The notes beneath the pieces are model-generated. The model was not told the DNA's origin. It saw nothing but the letters and a program-made list of their open reading frames with translations, and searched no databases. The translations under genes were made by a program, and so were the position numbers. Positions 1-9,583 of a stretch of DNA of 64,000 bases are shown in pieces; the first letter of the stretch is position 1; each line of letters opens with the position of its first letter. The stretch is taken from positions 2,947,001 to 3,011,000 of the forward strand of contig CP054837.1 of assembly GCA_028768525.1 (NCBI GenBank), written 5' to 3'. Origin of the DNA: Desulfobacter sp. GTDB lineage: Bacteria; Desulfobacterota; Desulfobacteria; Desulfobacterales; Desulfobacteraceae.

Positions 1-2108
1 CGGCCATGAAGTCGGTGGGCGAAACCATGGCCATCGGCCGGACCTTTAAGGAAGCCTTCCAGAAGGGCATGCGCTCCCTTGAAATCGGCAGGGCCGGTTT
101 TGGCGCCGACGGCAAGGATCCCGAACCCGGATCTGTCGCCGGCAATGACCTTGAATACATGCTCTCCACCCCCAACTCCCAGCGGCTGTTCTATATTAAA
201 TACGCCATTGAACACGGCATGCCCATCACCATGATCCATGAGCTGACAGCCATTGATCCCTGGTTCCTCTATCAGTTCAAACAGATCGTGGACCTGGAAA
301 AGCAGCTGAAGCTGGCCGGCAAGCACCTGCCCCGGGATCTTTTTGAGCAGGCCAAAAAATACGGATTCTCAGACAAGCAGCTGGCAGCGCTTTCCGGCCT
401 CACGGACAAGCAGATCGAACAGAACCGAAAAGACCTTGGCATCGTCCCCGTGTACAAGCTGGTGGATACCTGTGCCGCAGAATTCAGGGCATCCACGCCC
501 TACTATTACTCCACCTATGAAACCGAGTGCGAGGCCCGGGTGGAAGATAAAAAGAAAGTCATCATCCTTGGCGGCGGCCCCAACCGTATCGGCCAGGGCA
601 TTGAGTTTGACTACTGCTGCGTCCACGCCTCCTTCGCCCTGAGGGAAGAGGGGGTGGAATCCATCATGGTCAACTCCAACCCGGAGACCGTATCCACAGA
701 CTATGACACCTCGGACAAGCTCTACTTCGAGCCCCTGACCCGGGAGGATGTCCTTCACATCGTGGAGAAAGAGAAACCATTCGGCGTCATTGTCCAGTTC
801 GGCGGCCAGACCCCCCTGAACCTGGCCACTGATCTTCAGAAGGCCGGCGTCCCCATCATCGGCACCAGCCCGGAAAGCATTGACCGGGCAGAGGACAGGG
901 ACCTGTTCCAGGCCATGCTGGAAAAGCTGGGCCTGCGCCAGCCGGAAAACGGCATCGCCCATTCCTATAAAGAGGCGCGCAACGTGGCCCGGGACATCGG
1001 ATACCCCGTCATGGTCAGGCCCTCATTTGTCCTGGGCGGCCGGGCCATGAAGATCGTCTACGATGAAGCCGACCTGGAAGAATATTTTGACCTGGCGGTC
1101 CAGGCCTCACCGGACAAGCCGGTACTCATTGATAAATTCCTGGAAGAGGCTTTTGAGCTTGATGTGGACGCCATCTCCGACGGCGAAGACACCATCATCG
1201 GCGGCATGATGGAGCATATTGAGGAGGCCGGCATCCACTCCGGCGACTCCGCCTGCGTCCTGCCCCCTTACTCCATTGCCCAGCACCACATTGATGAAAT
1301 GGCGGAAGCAGCCCGGGCCATTGCCAAGGAACTGAAGGTCAAAGGCCTGATGAACATCCAGTTCGGCATCATGAACGATACGGTGTACATCATTGAGGTC
1401 AACCCCAGGGCCTCCCGGACCATTCCCTTTGTCTCCAAATCCATTGGCGTGCCCCTGGCCAAGCTGGCCACCAAGGTCATGCTGGGCAAGACCCTCAAGG
1501 AACTGGGCCTGACCCGTGAGGTGATTCCCCCATATTACTGCGTAAAAGAAGCGGTCATGCCCTTTGACCGGTTTGCCAATGTGGATCCCGTTCTGGGCCC
1601 TGAAATGAAATCCACAGGCGAGGTCATGGGCATTGACAAGGACCTGGGCGCCGCCGTGGCCAAGGCGCAGTTCGCCGCAGGACAACGGCTGCCCAAGGAA
1701 GGCACGGTGTTCATCTCCGTCCAGGACAAGGACAAAGATGCCGCCCTGCCCGTGGCCAGGAGTTTCCATGAAATGGGCTTCACCATCATGGCCACCCGGG
1801 GAACCGCCCAGTTCCTGGCGGAAAACGACGTACCGGCCAATGTGGTCAAAAAAGTGTCGGCAGGACGGCCCCATGTTGTGGATGCGGTGAAAAACAATGA
1901 GATCCAGCTCATCCTCAACACCGGTGCTTCCAGCCAGACCCAGCGGGACGGGTATGAAATCCGCCGTGCGGCCATCAAGTACAAAATCCCCTATGCCACC
2001 ACCACCGACGGCACCAAGGCCATCTGCTCGGCCATCCAGGCCATGAAGCGGGAAAGCCTTTCCGTCAACCCCATCCAGCATTACCATAAGGAGAATAAGA
2101 TCGGATAA
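1..2108 (+). CDS. carB: Carbamoyl-phosphate synthase large subunit, C-terminal part (5' end outside window)
   Basis: The large subunit makes carbamoyl phosphate from bicarbonate, ammonia (passed from the CarA glutaminase) and two ATP, for pyrimidine and arginine synthesis in the cytosol. The open frame runs in from the left edge; about 700 residues are present of the usual ~1070. The first methionine lies in the MKSVGE..AIGRTF segment that ends the first ATP-grasp half, so it is not the true start. Around residue 190 of the visible part the second carboxyphosphate-like half begins (GGGPNRIGQGIEFDY), followed by the second ATP-grasp domain. The last ~140 residues form the MGS-like allosteric domain (TVFISVQDKDKD, then MATRGTAQFL). 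purF begins right after the stop. Identity is very secure. Confidence 0.97.
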   Translation, partial: AMKSVGETMAIGRTFKEAFQKGMRSLEIGRAGFGADGKDPEPGSVAGNDLEYMLSTPNSQRLFYIKYAIEHGMPITMIHELTAIDPWFLYQFKQIVDLEKQLKLAGKHLPRDLFEQAKKYGFSDKQLAALSGLTDKQIEQNRKDLGIVPVYKLVDTCAAEFRASTPYYYSTYETECEARVEDKKKVIILGGGPNRIGQGIEFDYCCVHASFALREEGVESIMVNSNPETVSTDYDTSDKLYFEPLTREDVLHIVEKEKPFGVIVQFGGQTPLNLATDLQKAGVPIIGTSPESIDRAEDRDLFQAMLEKLGLRQPENGIAHSYKEARNVARDIGYPVMVRPSFVLGGRAMKIVYDEADLEEYFDLAVQASPDKPVLIDKFLEEAFELDVDAISDGEDTIIGGMMEHIEEAGIHSGDSACVLPPYSIAQHHIDEMAEAARAIAKELKVKGLMNIQFGIMNDTVYIIEVNPRASRTIPFVSKSIGVPLAKLATKVMLGKTLKELGLTREVIPPYYCVKEAVMPFDRFANVDPVLGPEMKSTGEVMGIDKDLGAAVAKAQFAAGQRLPKEGTVFISVQDKDKDAALPVARSFHEMGFTIMATRGTAQFLAENDVPANVVKKVSAGRPHVVDAVKNNEIQLILNTGASSQTQRDGYEIRRAAIKYKIPYATTTDGTKAICSAIQAMKRESLSVNPIQHYHKENKIG

Positions 2109-2144
2109 TTGAAATCAATCAATTCAAGATCGGGAAAATTAAAC

Positions 2145-3581
2145 ATGGATACAAGCGATCATTTACTCACCCCCAGTGAACGGCCCAAGGACGAATGCGG
2201 CGTATTCGGCCTCTACAAGCACCCGGAAGCGGCAAAAATAACCTATTTCGGGCTCTACGCCCTCCAGCACCGGGGCCAGGAAAGCGCCGGCATCTCCGTT
2301 AACAGAGGGATCAACGACAGGATCTTCTCCCACAAGGGCATGGGCCTGGTGCCGGACATATTCGACATGGCGGACCTGGAGCGAATTGAAGGGGGCTCGG
2401 CCATCGGCCATGTCCGCTACTCCACCACAGGGGACTCCTGCCTGGCCAATGCCCAGCCATTCGAGGTCAACCACCGCCACCGTTCCTACGCCCTGGCCCA
2501 CAACGGGAACCTGGTCAACGCCCACCTCATCCGGGAGGAGCTGGAGGAACAGGGATCCATTTTCCAGACCACCATGGATTCGGAAGTCTTCCTCCACCTC
2601 TTCATTAAAAACCTGGTGAAAGGGGATATCAAAAACGCCGTAATCAAGGCTGCCGCTAAAATCGAGGGCGCCTATTCCATGATCCTGCTCACCTGCAAGG
2701 GAGAGATCATCGGCATGAAAGACCCCAACGGATTCCGCCCCCTGGCACTGGGCAAGCTCAACGGCCACTATGTTCTGGCGTCGGAAACCTGCGCCTTCGA
2801 CCTGATCCAGGCGGAGTTCATCCGGGAACTGGAACCCGGGGAGATCGTCATCATCAACGAAGACGGGATCACCAGTTTCATGCACCCCAAAGCCGCGCCC
2901 AACAAATCCCTGTGCATCTTTGAATACATCTATTTTGCCCGGCCCGATTCCACCATTGACGGCAAAAATGTCTATGAAATGAGAAAGGCCCACGGCCGGC
3001 GCCTGGCCCAGGAATCCCACGTGGACGCCGACCTGGTCATGCCCTTTCCGGACTCGGGCAATTATGCCGCCATCGGCTATGCCGCCGAATCGGGCATCCC
3101 CTTTGAAATGGGCATGATCCGGAACCACTATGTGGGCCGCAGCTTTATCCAGCCCACCCAGAGCATGAGGGATTTTGCCGTAAGGGTAAAGCTCAACCCC
3201 GTGCGGGAGTTGATCAAAGGCAAGGACATCATCATCATCGAGGATTCCATCATCCGGGGAACCACGGCCAAGACCCGCGTCCGGGCCCTGAGGGAACTGG
3301 GGGCCAAAAAGATCCACATGCGGATCTCCTGCCCCCCCCATAAATTCCCCTGTTATTACGGCATTGATTTCTCTTCCAAAGGGGAACTCATCGCCTCCAG
3401 GATGCCCCTGGACGACCTGACTGAATACCTGGAACTGGACTCCCTGCATTACCTTTCCATCGAAGGAATGCTGGAGGCTTCAGGCGTGGAAAATCCGGAA
3501 TGCAACTTCTGCAAGGCCTGCTTTGACGGTTCCTATCCTGTCCCCTTTGACCCCAATTTCACCAAACAATGCATGGGATAA
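2145..3581 (+). CDS. purF: Amidophosphoribosyltransferase
   Basis: PurF catalyses the first committed step of purine synthesis: glutamine and PRPP give phosphoribosylamine. The Ntn glutaminase nucleophile is Cys18 in the segment KDECGVFG, which implies that a ~17-residue propeptide is cleaved. The PRPP-binding loop IIIIEDSIIRGTT lies near residue 363. Cysteines in KSLCIFEY, PHKFPCYYG and the C-terminal CNFCKAC match the [4Fe-4S] ligands of the Bacillus subtilis type enzyme, so this is the oxygen-sensitive iron-sulfur form. I chose the ATG at 2145; an in-frame TTG at 2109 abuts the carB stop and would add 12 residues. Neither start has a strong Shine-Dalgarno, so translational coupling to carB is plausible. 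Confidence 0.96.
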   Translation: MDTSDHLLTPSERPKDECGVFGLYKHPEAAKITYFGLYALQHRGQESAGISVNRGINDRIFSHKGMGLVPDIFDMADLERIEGGSAIGHVRYSTTGDSCLANAQPFEVNHRHRSYALAHNGNLVNAHLIREELEEQGSIFQTTMDSEVFLHLFIKNLVKGDIKNAVIKAAAKIEGAYSMILLTCKGEIIGMKDPNGFRPLALGKLNGHYVLASETCAFDLIQAEFIRELEPGEIVIINEDGITSFMHPKAAPNKSLCIFEYIYFARPDSTIDGKNVYEMRKAHGRRLAQESHVDADLVMPFPDSGNYAAIGYAAESGIPFEMGMIRNHYVGRSFIQPTQSMRDFAVRVKLNPVRELIKGKDIIIIEDSIIRGTTAKTRVRALRELGAKKIHMRISCPPHKFPCYYGIDFSSKGELIASRMPLDDLTEYLELDSLHYLSIEGMLEASGVENPECNFCKACFDGSYPVPFDPNFTKQCMG

Positions 3582-3582
3582 A

Positions 3583-4578
3583 ATGCGCAAACAGACCGTT
3601 GCCTTCTCAAAGGAGAGTTCAAACCTCTTCTTCCACATTCTGACAAAATGCAACCTGCGCTGCGCCCATTGCTACATCAACCGGGCGCAGCACGGGGACA
3701 TCACCCTTGATTTAGCCACCATTAAAAACTGGCTGAACATATTTGCCCAGGATGCCCCACGGACCAATCTGATCTTTCTGGGGGGAGAACCCACCCTCCA
3801 CCCGGACCTGGCGCCGGCAATAAAAACGGCAAAGTCCATGGGGTTCAAATCCATCACCATCGACACCAACGGCTTTCTCTTCCATAATATCCTGGACAAA
3901 ATCAGCCCGGATGATGTGGATTTCATTTCCTTCTCCCTGGACGGCGCCACAAGGGAAACCAACGACGCCATCCGGGGGCAGGGATGCTGGGATGCCGTAA
4001 TGGAGGGGATCGGGCAGTGCAAATCCAGGGGATTTTCCTGCTCCATGATCTATACGGTGTCTGAAAAAAACATCCATGAACTGGACCGCATGCCCGGCCT
4101 GGTGAAAAACCTAGGCCTTGACCGATTCTTCATCCAGGTGGTGGGCATCCGAGGGGAATCCAAGGATTCCGATGCCAGGCACCAGGTGGATAAAAAGACC
4201 TGGATGACCACCATTCCGGCGGTGGCCGAAGAGATTGCAGAAAACGGCATCATTGTCACCTACCCCAAGGTATTCCTGGAACCGGGTGAGGTGTTTCAAT
4301 GTGCCGCCAATGTGGCCCGCAACCACTTTATCTTCCCCAACGGGCGGGTCTACCAATGCCCCATCTGCGAGGATTTTCCCCTCCATTCCTTTGAAATACA
4401 GGAGAACCGCCTGATCCAGCGGCCGAAAATCAACGAGCAGGATCTCTTTGCCCTGGATATTCCCGAAGGTTGCGTCATGAACAAAATGATCCAGCCGGGG
4501 AACCTGGCCCATGACGACCAGGGCCGACCCCGCCATAAAATCGCCTGCTGCATGCTCAAAGAGGAGATCACTCCTTAA
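3583..4578 (+). CDS. Radical SAM protein with Cys-rich C-terminal (SPASM/twitch-like) region
   Basis: The 331-residue protein has the radical SAM cluster motif CNLRCAHC at residues 24-31, the GGEPTLHPDL segment and a SAM-binding TNG region, so it should bind a [4Fe-4S] cluster and cleave S-adenosylmethionine. The C-terminal third carries further cysteines (QCPICEDF, EGCVM, ACCMLK) suggesting an auxiliary cluster of SPASM/twitch type. The start at 3583 follows the purF stop by one base, implying co-transcription and coupling. The substrate is unknown: no precursor peptide was recognised next to it, and the purF neighbourhood does not define a role. Family assignment is strong, function open. 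Confidence 0.85.
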   Translation: MRKQTVAFSKESSNLFFHILTKCNLRCAHCYINRAQHGDITLDLATIKNWLNIFAQDAPRTNLIFLGGEPTLHPDLAPAIKTAKSMGFKSITIDTNGFLFHNILDKISPDDVDFISFSLDGATRETNDAIRGQGCWDAVMEGIGQCKSRGFSCSMIYTVSEKNIHELDRMPGLVKNLGLDRFFIQVVGIRGESKDSDARHQVDKKTWMTTIPAVAEEIAENGIIVTYPKVFLEPGEVFQCAANVARNHFIFPNGRVYQCPICEDFPLHSFEIQENRLIQRPKINEQDLFALDIPEGCVMNKMIQPGNLAHDDQGRPRHKIACCMLKEEITP

Positions 4579-4613
4579 ATTTTCCATCTCAACCGCTCTG
4601 AAAGGATACGACC

Positions 4614-6725
4614 ATGACTGCCCACCAGCTCAATTTCAAGGAAAGTGCGGAACTGCTCAGCCAATACCACATCCGGTCCGCCGGAAAAGAGGTCTATTCC
4701 ATCTCCGATGCCCTGGGCGCGGCATGGGAGATGGGATACCCGGCAGTGGTCAAACCCGTATCCAAAAAAATCATCCATAAATCAGATGAGGGCACAGTAT
4801 TCCTCAACCTGAAAAGCCCTGAGGAAGTGGAGGCTGCCTGCCGGAAACTGGAAAATAAAATGGGCGGTTTCTCGGAAAGAGACAGGGAAGGGCTCCTGGT
4901 CCAGAAAATGGTGGACAAGGGCTTTGAGCTGCTGGTGGGGGCCAAACAGGACCCGGGATTCGGCGCCATCACCATGATCGGCATCGGCGGCATCTTTGTG
5001 GAACTTTTTTCAGATGCAGCCATGGGTATCGGCGTATTATCCGCCGGTGAGGTGGAACGGATGCTGAAAAACACCAGGGCAGGGCGGGTGCTTGACGGTT
5101 TCCGCGGCCAGAATTATGACAAGGCCGCCGTCATCGACCTGGCCGTCAATGTATCGCGGCTCATGGCCCAGCACCCGGACATCAGCGAATTGGACCTCAA
5201 TCCCGTGATTGTTTATGAAAAAGGGTATGCGGTGGTGGACGCCAGGCTCATCCGGGACCCGGAACATGAACGCCCCCTCTCCGAGGCGGTGGCCGGCTGG
5301 AAACAGAAAAGCGTTGATGCCATTTTCAACGCCGAATCCGTGGCCGTCATCGGCGCATCGCGGCCCGGCACCCAGGGCGGAGTCATCCTGAAAAACTGCA
5401 TGGGGATAAAAAAGCTTTATCCGGTCCATCCCAAACTGAAAACCATCCACGGCCTGACCTGCTATCCCTCGCTCCAGGACCTGCCCGAAGTCCCGGAAGT
5501 CTGCGTATTTGCCGTCAGTTCTGAACGGACCGTGGCCATTTTCGAGGACTTCTGCAGGCTGGGGGGCAAAGGTGCCATCATCTTTTCCGACGGTTTTGCG
5601 GAAATGGGCCGGAGCGACCTGGAAGAGAAACTGACCCATCTCAGCGAAACATACAAGGTGGCCTTTATCGGCCCCAACTGCATGGGGGTCATCGACAATT
5701 TTTCCGGCCTGAATACCAATTACATCCCGGTACAGCGCTCGGTTCCCCCCACCCCCTCCAACTGCGTGGGGGTGATCTCCCAGAGCGGTGGTATCGGCCT
5801 GGAGCTCCTTGAAATGTTCGGGGCGGACAACCAGAACCTGGGCAAATGGGTATCCATCGGCAATGCCGCCAGCGCAGGGGTTCCTGAAATTCTCTCCCAC
5901 ATGGGCAATGACCCCAGGATCAAAATCATCGCCATTTACCTTGAAGGGGTGGCCGACGGCCTCAAGCTCATGAACGTCGGCAAAGAGGTGGCCAAGAAAA
6001 AACCGGTGCTCATCATCAAGGGGGGCATGGGGGGCGGGGCCCAGGCAGCCCTCTCCCATACGGCCTCCATGGCCGGATCCCACGAGGCCTTCAAGGCCTG
6101 CTGTGACCAGGCCGGGTTCTACCTGGTGGAAGAACTCACCGAAGATCCCAAAATCATTGTCAATGTTCTCTCCATTCTCACCAGCCAGCCCAAAACCGAC
6201 GGCACCCGCATCGCCGTGGTCAGCGTGGGCGGCGGGGCCGGCATCCTTTTGGCCGACCAGGTCACGGAAGAGGGCATGGCATTGGCCGAATTCGCACCAG
6301 AAACCAGGCAGCAGATGCAGGATCTCATTGCCAAGGACCTCAAACCGGAACAGGCGCCCCTAAAGGGCAAGATCCTTAAAAACGTCGGCAACAATCCCAT
6401 CGACCTTTTCGGCAACTGCCGGGACGACCGTCTCCTGGAATCCATCCGCATCGTGGACCGGGACCCCAACACCGATGTCATTATCGCCGCCGTTTACCTC
6501 CAGGTTCCCCTGCTCTCCGAATACCTGCCCGAACGCCTGGTGGAGCTGAAACAGGAGCTTACCAAACCGTTGATTATCTCGCCCAGGGGGTTTTCGGAAT
6601 ATGTGGACCGGTGCCGGACCTATATGGCGGATAAAAAGCTGCACACCTATACGGTGCCCATGATGAAACCCCTGCGCATCGCCCTGGATATATGGAAAAA
6701 GTATAATATCTCCTTTATGGAATAA
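4614..6725 (+). CDS. ADP-forming acyl-CoA synthetase (acetate--CoA ligase, fused subunits)
   Basis: This 703-residue NDP-forming acyl-CoA synthetase interconverts an acyl-CoA with the free acid plus ATP, used for energy conservation or acid activation in anaerobes. Domain order: an ATP-grasp (beta) domain in residues ~1-225, then a CoA-binding Rossmann domain (GASRPGTQGG near 247), then succinyl-CoA-ligase-like domains. The phosphohistidine motif SHTASMAGS is at ~480. Beta-before-alpha is one of the known fused arrangements. The start at 4614 has AAAGGA upstream at suitable spacing. Substrate (acetate, propionate, aromatic acid) cannot be read from the sequence. It follows the radical SAM gene by 35 bp and is followed by a hairpin. 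Confidence 0.9.
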   Translation: MTAHQLNFKESAELLSQYHIRSAGKEVYSISDALGAAWEMGYPAVVKPVSKKIIHKSDEGTVFLNLKSPEEVEAACRKLENKMGGFSERDREGLLVQKMVDKGFELLVGAKQDPGFGAITMIGIGGIFVELFSDAAMGIGVLSAGEVERMLKNTRAGRVLDGFRGQNYDKAAVIDLAVNVSRLMAQHPDISELDLNPVIVYEKGYAVVDARLIRDPEHERPLSEAVAGWKQKSVDAIFNAESVAVIGASRPGTQGGVILKNCMGIKKLYPVHPKLKTIHGLTCYPSLQDLPEVPEVCVFAVSSERTVAIFEDFCRLGGKGAIIFSDGFAEMGRSDLEEKLTHLSETYKVAFIGPNCMGVIDNFSGLNTNYIPVQRSVPPTPSNCVGVISQSGGIGLELLEMFGADNQNLGKWVSIGNAASAGVPEILSHMGNDPRIKIIAIYLEGVADGLKLMNVGKEVAKKKPVLIIKGGMGGGAQAALSHTASMAGSHEAFKACCDQAGFYLVEELTEDPKIIVNVLSILTSQPKTDGTRIAVVSVGGGAGILLADQVTEEGMALAEFAPETRQQMQDLIAKDLKPEQAPLKGKILKNVGNNPIDLFGNCRDDRLLESIRIVDRDPNTDVIIAAVYLQVPLLSEYLPERLVELKQELTKPLIISPRGFSEYVDRCRTYMADKKLHTYTVPMMKPLRIALDIWKKYNISFME

Positions 6726-6744
6726 CCTCTGCGATATCTATTCA

Positions 6745-6778
6745 AGGAACTGCCCGACGAATGGGGAAGGCAGTTCCT
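6745..6778 (+). terminator. Hairpin after the acyl-CoA synthetase gene, possible terminator
   Basis: AGGAACTGCC at 6745-6754 pairs perfectly with GGCAGTTCCT at 6769-6778 across a 14-nt loop. No uridine run follows, so it may be a processing or Rho-assisted end rather than a classical intrinsic terminator. The rest of 6726-7011 is AT-rich and holds the sigma-54 promoter listed separately. Confidence 0.45.
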
Positions 6779-6918
6779 GCGGTCCATGCCTATCCGCGAT
6801 ATTTCGTATCACTTTTTTGTACAAATCAACGGTAATTTTTACGAGTTTTTATAACATTTTTTTGCTATGGCATTCTTTTTCCAGTGCTCGATCCGGGCCG
6901 GTCAAGGATATCTATAAC

Positions 6919-6934
6919 TGGCACTATTATTGCT
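6919..6934 (+). promoter_or_regulatory. Sigma-54 (RpoN) promoter
   Basis: The sequence TGGCACTATTATTGCT fits the -24/-12 consensus TGGCAC-N5-TTGC exactly, with GG and GC ten bases apart. It lies about 78 bp upstream of the small PEP-CTERM-like gene at 7012, on the same strand. Sigma-54 promoters need an enhancer-binding activator; in PEP-CTERM/exosortase systems RpoN together with the PrsK/PrsR pair is the known control, which agrees with the gene downstream. Confidence 0.8.
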
Positions 6935-7011
6935 GCCCATATAAAATACAACTTAATGCAGATAACCAGAGATCAAACGCCTGCCCCTTTTTTTAAATAT
7001 GGAGCGAAAAC

Positions 7012-7203
7012 ATGAAGTACTTCATCTTGCTGTTAGCCATGATAATTGGATTTTCCGGTATTTCCATTGCGACTCCGGTTTATTTTTTTGATTCAGGCCC
7101 TCTGAATTTATCAAATACAAATCCTGCTTCAATCATGCTTGTCTTCGGGTTCAGTTTGATCGGGCTGGCCGGCCTGGGAAAAAGAAAATACCGTAACAAA
7201 TAG
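7012..7203 (+). CDS. Minimal secreted protein with PEP-CTERM-like sorting tail
   Basis: This 63-residue protein is essentially two export signals. Residues 1-20 (MKYFILLLAMIIGFSGISIA) look like a Sec signal peptide. The C-terminal ~25 residues have a short SIMLVFGFSLIGLAGLG membrane stretch followed by KRKYRNK, the architecture of PEP-CTERM sorting signals recognised by exosortases. The usual V-P-E-P box is replaced by N-P-A-S, so the signal is atypical. Only about 20 residues (TPVYFFDSGPLNLSNTN) would remain between the signals. The start has GGAGC upstream, and a sigma-54 promoter precedes it. No exosortase gene is in this window. It may be a tiny envelope peptide or a decayed larger gene. 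Confidence 0.65.
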   Translation: MKYFILLLAMIIGFSGISIATPVYFFDSGPLNLSNTNPASIMLVFGFSLIGLAGLGKRKYRNK

Positions 7204-7369
7204 CTTAGCGGTTCAGACCGCCATACCCACCATTCTGCCTATTGGTAATTCTATGACGTTTATTCCATTGACAAATTAAAGACTTTCTGAAACTGTTTCC
7301 TGGCAGCAAGGCATCTGCCCCGCTGCAATCCCGTTGTTTTATACTGTATAAAATCAGACAGGAGCCGGC

Positions 7370-9583
7370 ATGAATCCCTTTGATCTGATCAAAAATTTTC
7401 CCATCCGCTACAAACTTTTATTTATCTACTCATCCTGCTTTATGGTGATCATGAGCCTATCCAGCCTTATCATCTATTCCATTGTGCGGCAGAATGTCGA
7501 AAGCAGTATTGAAAGCGAGCTTAAAAATTCCACATCAGCCATTTACAACTCTGTAAAAACAGCAGTTTCCGTATCCATAAAAAACCGGCTCAGGGGCGTC
7601 GCGGAAAAGAATTATGAGATTATCCAGCACCTTTACGAAAGGTCCCGCCAGGGAAAAATAAGTGAATCAGAGGCCATGGACCGGGCCGCAGATATCATTC
7701 TAAGCCAGAGTATCGGTACCACCGGGTATATCTGTATTCTAGACGGTTACGGCAGTATTGTCCGTCACCCTAAAAAATCACTGGAGGGGCTGGACATCTC
7801 TGACCACCAGTTTGTCCAGGAGATGATCGCCATTAAAAACGGGTACATTGAATATGAATGGCAAAATCCCGGGGATCCGGCCCCACGCCCAAAAGCCCTG
7901 TACCTGAATTATTTCAAGCCATGGAACTGGATGATCACGGTATCCTCCTATCGGAAGGAATTCCTAAAGCTGGTGGAAATCAACGATTTCAAGGAAGGGA
8001 TTTTAAGCCTGACATTCGGGAAAACCGGGTATGCATATGTCATAAACACAAACGGGGATATCATCATCCATCCGGAACTGACAGGCGTCAACGTATTTAC
8101 CGACAAACGGTTTTCCGGGCATTTTTTCAGGGAGATGCTGGAGAAAAAAAACGGAAAGCTCATATATTCATGGAAAAACCCCGGCGAAATCCGGTACCGG
8201 GAAAAACTGGTCTTTTTCAACTATATTCCCGAGTATGAGTGGATTGTGGCCTCATCCTCCTATATGGATGAAATCCGCTCCCCCCTTTATGCCATCAAAC
8301 AGATCATTGTGCTGGTGGGCATGGCCGCCCTGGTACTATTCATCCCCATTACGGCCTTTTTGAGCGAAACCATTACCAAGCCGCTGCACTCCCTCATGAC
8401 ACGGTTTAAACAGGACATTGCCGGGGGGTTCAAAAACCGAGGGGTTTCCATGGCCTCCAGGGATGAGGTGGGCCAGCTGGCATTTTATTATAATTCCTTC
8501 ATGGACCGGCTGGACGCCTACGACCGTGAATTGAATACGGAAATCAACGAACGGCGGCAGGTCCAGGAGGCCCTCACCGAAAGCGAGGAAAAATACCGGT
8601 CCGTGATGGAATCGGTGCCCGATCCCATCGTGGTCTACGACATGAACGGGAAGGTCACCTATATGAACCCGGCCTTTACCAAGGTCTTCGGCTATACCCT
8701 GGAAGACAGTTTGGGCAGCAAGATGGACCACTTTGTTCCCAGGGCCCACTGGAAAGAGACCATGGAAGGGATCCGGTCCATCCTTGACGGAAAAATAATC
8801 CCCAGGCTTGAGACCAAGCGCAAGGCCAAGGACGGCCGGCTCATCGATGTGACCACACGGGGGTCGGTCTACCGGAACCGCAACGGCGATCCCCTGGGTT
8901 CGGTGATCATCCACAGGGACATCTCCGAGGTGAAGCGGCTGGAAAAGGCCATCATGGAGACCGGCGAAAAGGAGCGCCAGGCCATCGGCAACGATCTCCA
9001 CGACGATCTCTGCCCCCACCTCATCGGCATTGAAGGCCTGGTCAAGGTGCTCAAACGCAAAGCCGGCGACCAACTTCCGGAGGTGGAACGGTTGTCGGTC
9101 AACATCACCGAACTGATAAAAGAAGCCATCGCCAAAACCCGGCGGCTGGCCAGGGGGCTCTGCCCGGTTTACTTCAACCAGGGGCTGGAGGCCGCCCTTG
9201 AGGACCTGGTCACCAATACCCGGATGATCCACGATGTGGACTGCCGCCTCGATATCCAGGAAGGCATCAAGGTGACCAACCACATGGCCGTAATCAACCT
9301 CTACCACATCGCCGGGGAGGCGGTGCGCAATGCCATCCGCCACGGCCATGCCGATAAAATCCGTATTACCATGGCCCTCAGGGAGAACCAGCTTGAATTC
9401 TGCATTGGGGACAACGGCTCCGGCATCGCCCCGAATAACGGGGCAAAGGGCATGGGGCTGCGTATCATGAACTACAGGGCTAAAATTGTGGGTGCCTCCC
9501 TTGTGATTTCTTCGGCTCCGGAAACCGGCACCCGCATTAAACTGACCATGCCCCTGGGGGCGCTCACGGATTCGGACAATTGA
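7370..9583 (+). CDS. Membrane sensor histidine kinase: double Cache, HAMP, PAS, NarL-type kinase
   Basis: The 737-residue kinase begins with a transmembrane helix (~13-38). A large extracytoplasmic region follows with two similar Cache modules; each has a GTTGYICI/GKTGYAYV strand, an HP segment and a NPG..WIV-type end. A second membrane helix lies at ~311-331, then HAMP, a PAS domain (~410-525), and a HisKA_3 segment whose phospho-acceptor His in NDLHDDL is near residue 544. The HATPase has N (RNAIRHG), G1 (DNGSGI) and G2 (KGMGLRIM) boxes. The kinase class pairs with LuxR-type regulators; the closest is at 11401, separated by an AT-rich gene and a palindrome. A small organic ligand is likely, given the SSF symporter downstream. 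Confidence 0.9.
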   Translation: MNPFDLIKNFPIRYKLLFIYSSCFMVIMSLSSLIIYSIVRQNVESSIESELKNSTSAIYNSVKTAVSVSIKNRLRGVAEKNYEIIQHLYERSRQGKISESEAMDRAADIILSQSIGTTGYICILDGYGSIVRHPKKSLEGLDISDHQFVQEMIAIKNGYIEYEWQNPGDPAPRPKALYLNYFKPWNWMITVSSYRKEFLKLVEINDFKEGILSLTFGKTGYAYVINTNGDIIIHPELTGVNVFTDKRFSGHFFREMLEKKNGKLIYSWKNPGEIRYREKLVFFNYIPEYEWIVASSSYMDEIRSPLYAIKQIIVLVGMAALVLFIPITAFLSETITKPLHSLMTRFKQDIAGGFKNRGVSMASRDEVGQLAFYYNSFMDRLDAYDRELNTEINERRQVQEALTESEEKYRSVMESVPDPIVVYDMNGKVTYMNPAFTKVFGYTLEDSLGSKMDHFVPRAHWKETMEGIRSILDGKIIPRLETKRKAKDGRLIDVTTRGSVYRNRNGDPLGSVIIHRDISEVKRLEKAIMETGEKERQAIGNDLHDDLCPHLIGIEGLVKVLKRKAGDQLPEVERLSVNITELIKEAIAKTRRLARGLCPVYFNQGLEAALEDLVTNTRMIHDVDCRLDIQEGIKVTNHMAVINLYHIAGEAVRNAIRHGHADKIRITMALRENQLEFCIGDNGSGIAPNNGAKGMGLRIMNYRAKIVGASLVISSAPETGTRIKLTMPLGALTDSDN

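Noticed and set aside
2163..3449. 428-residue open frame antisense to purF (and similar long antisense frames in GC-rich genes)
   Set aside because: Codon-structure shadows of strongly conserved genes; no independent start signal or sensible protein character.
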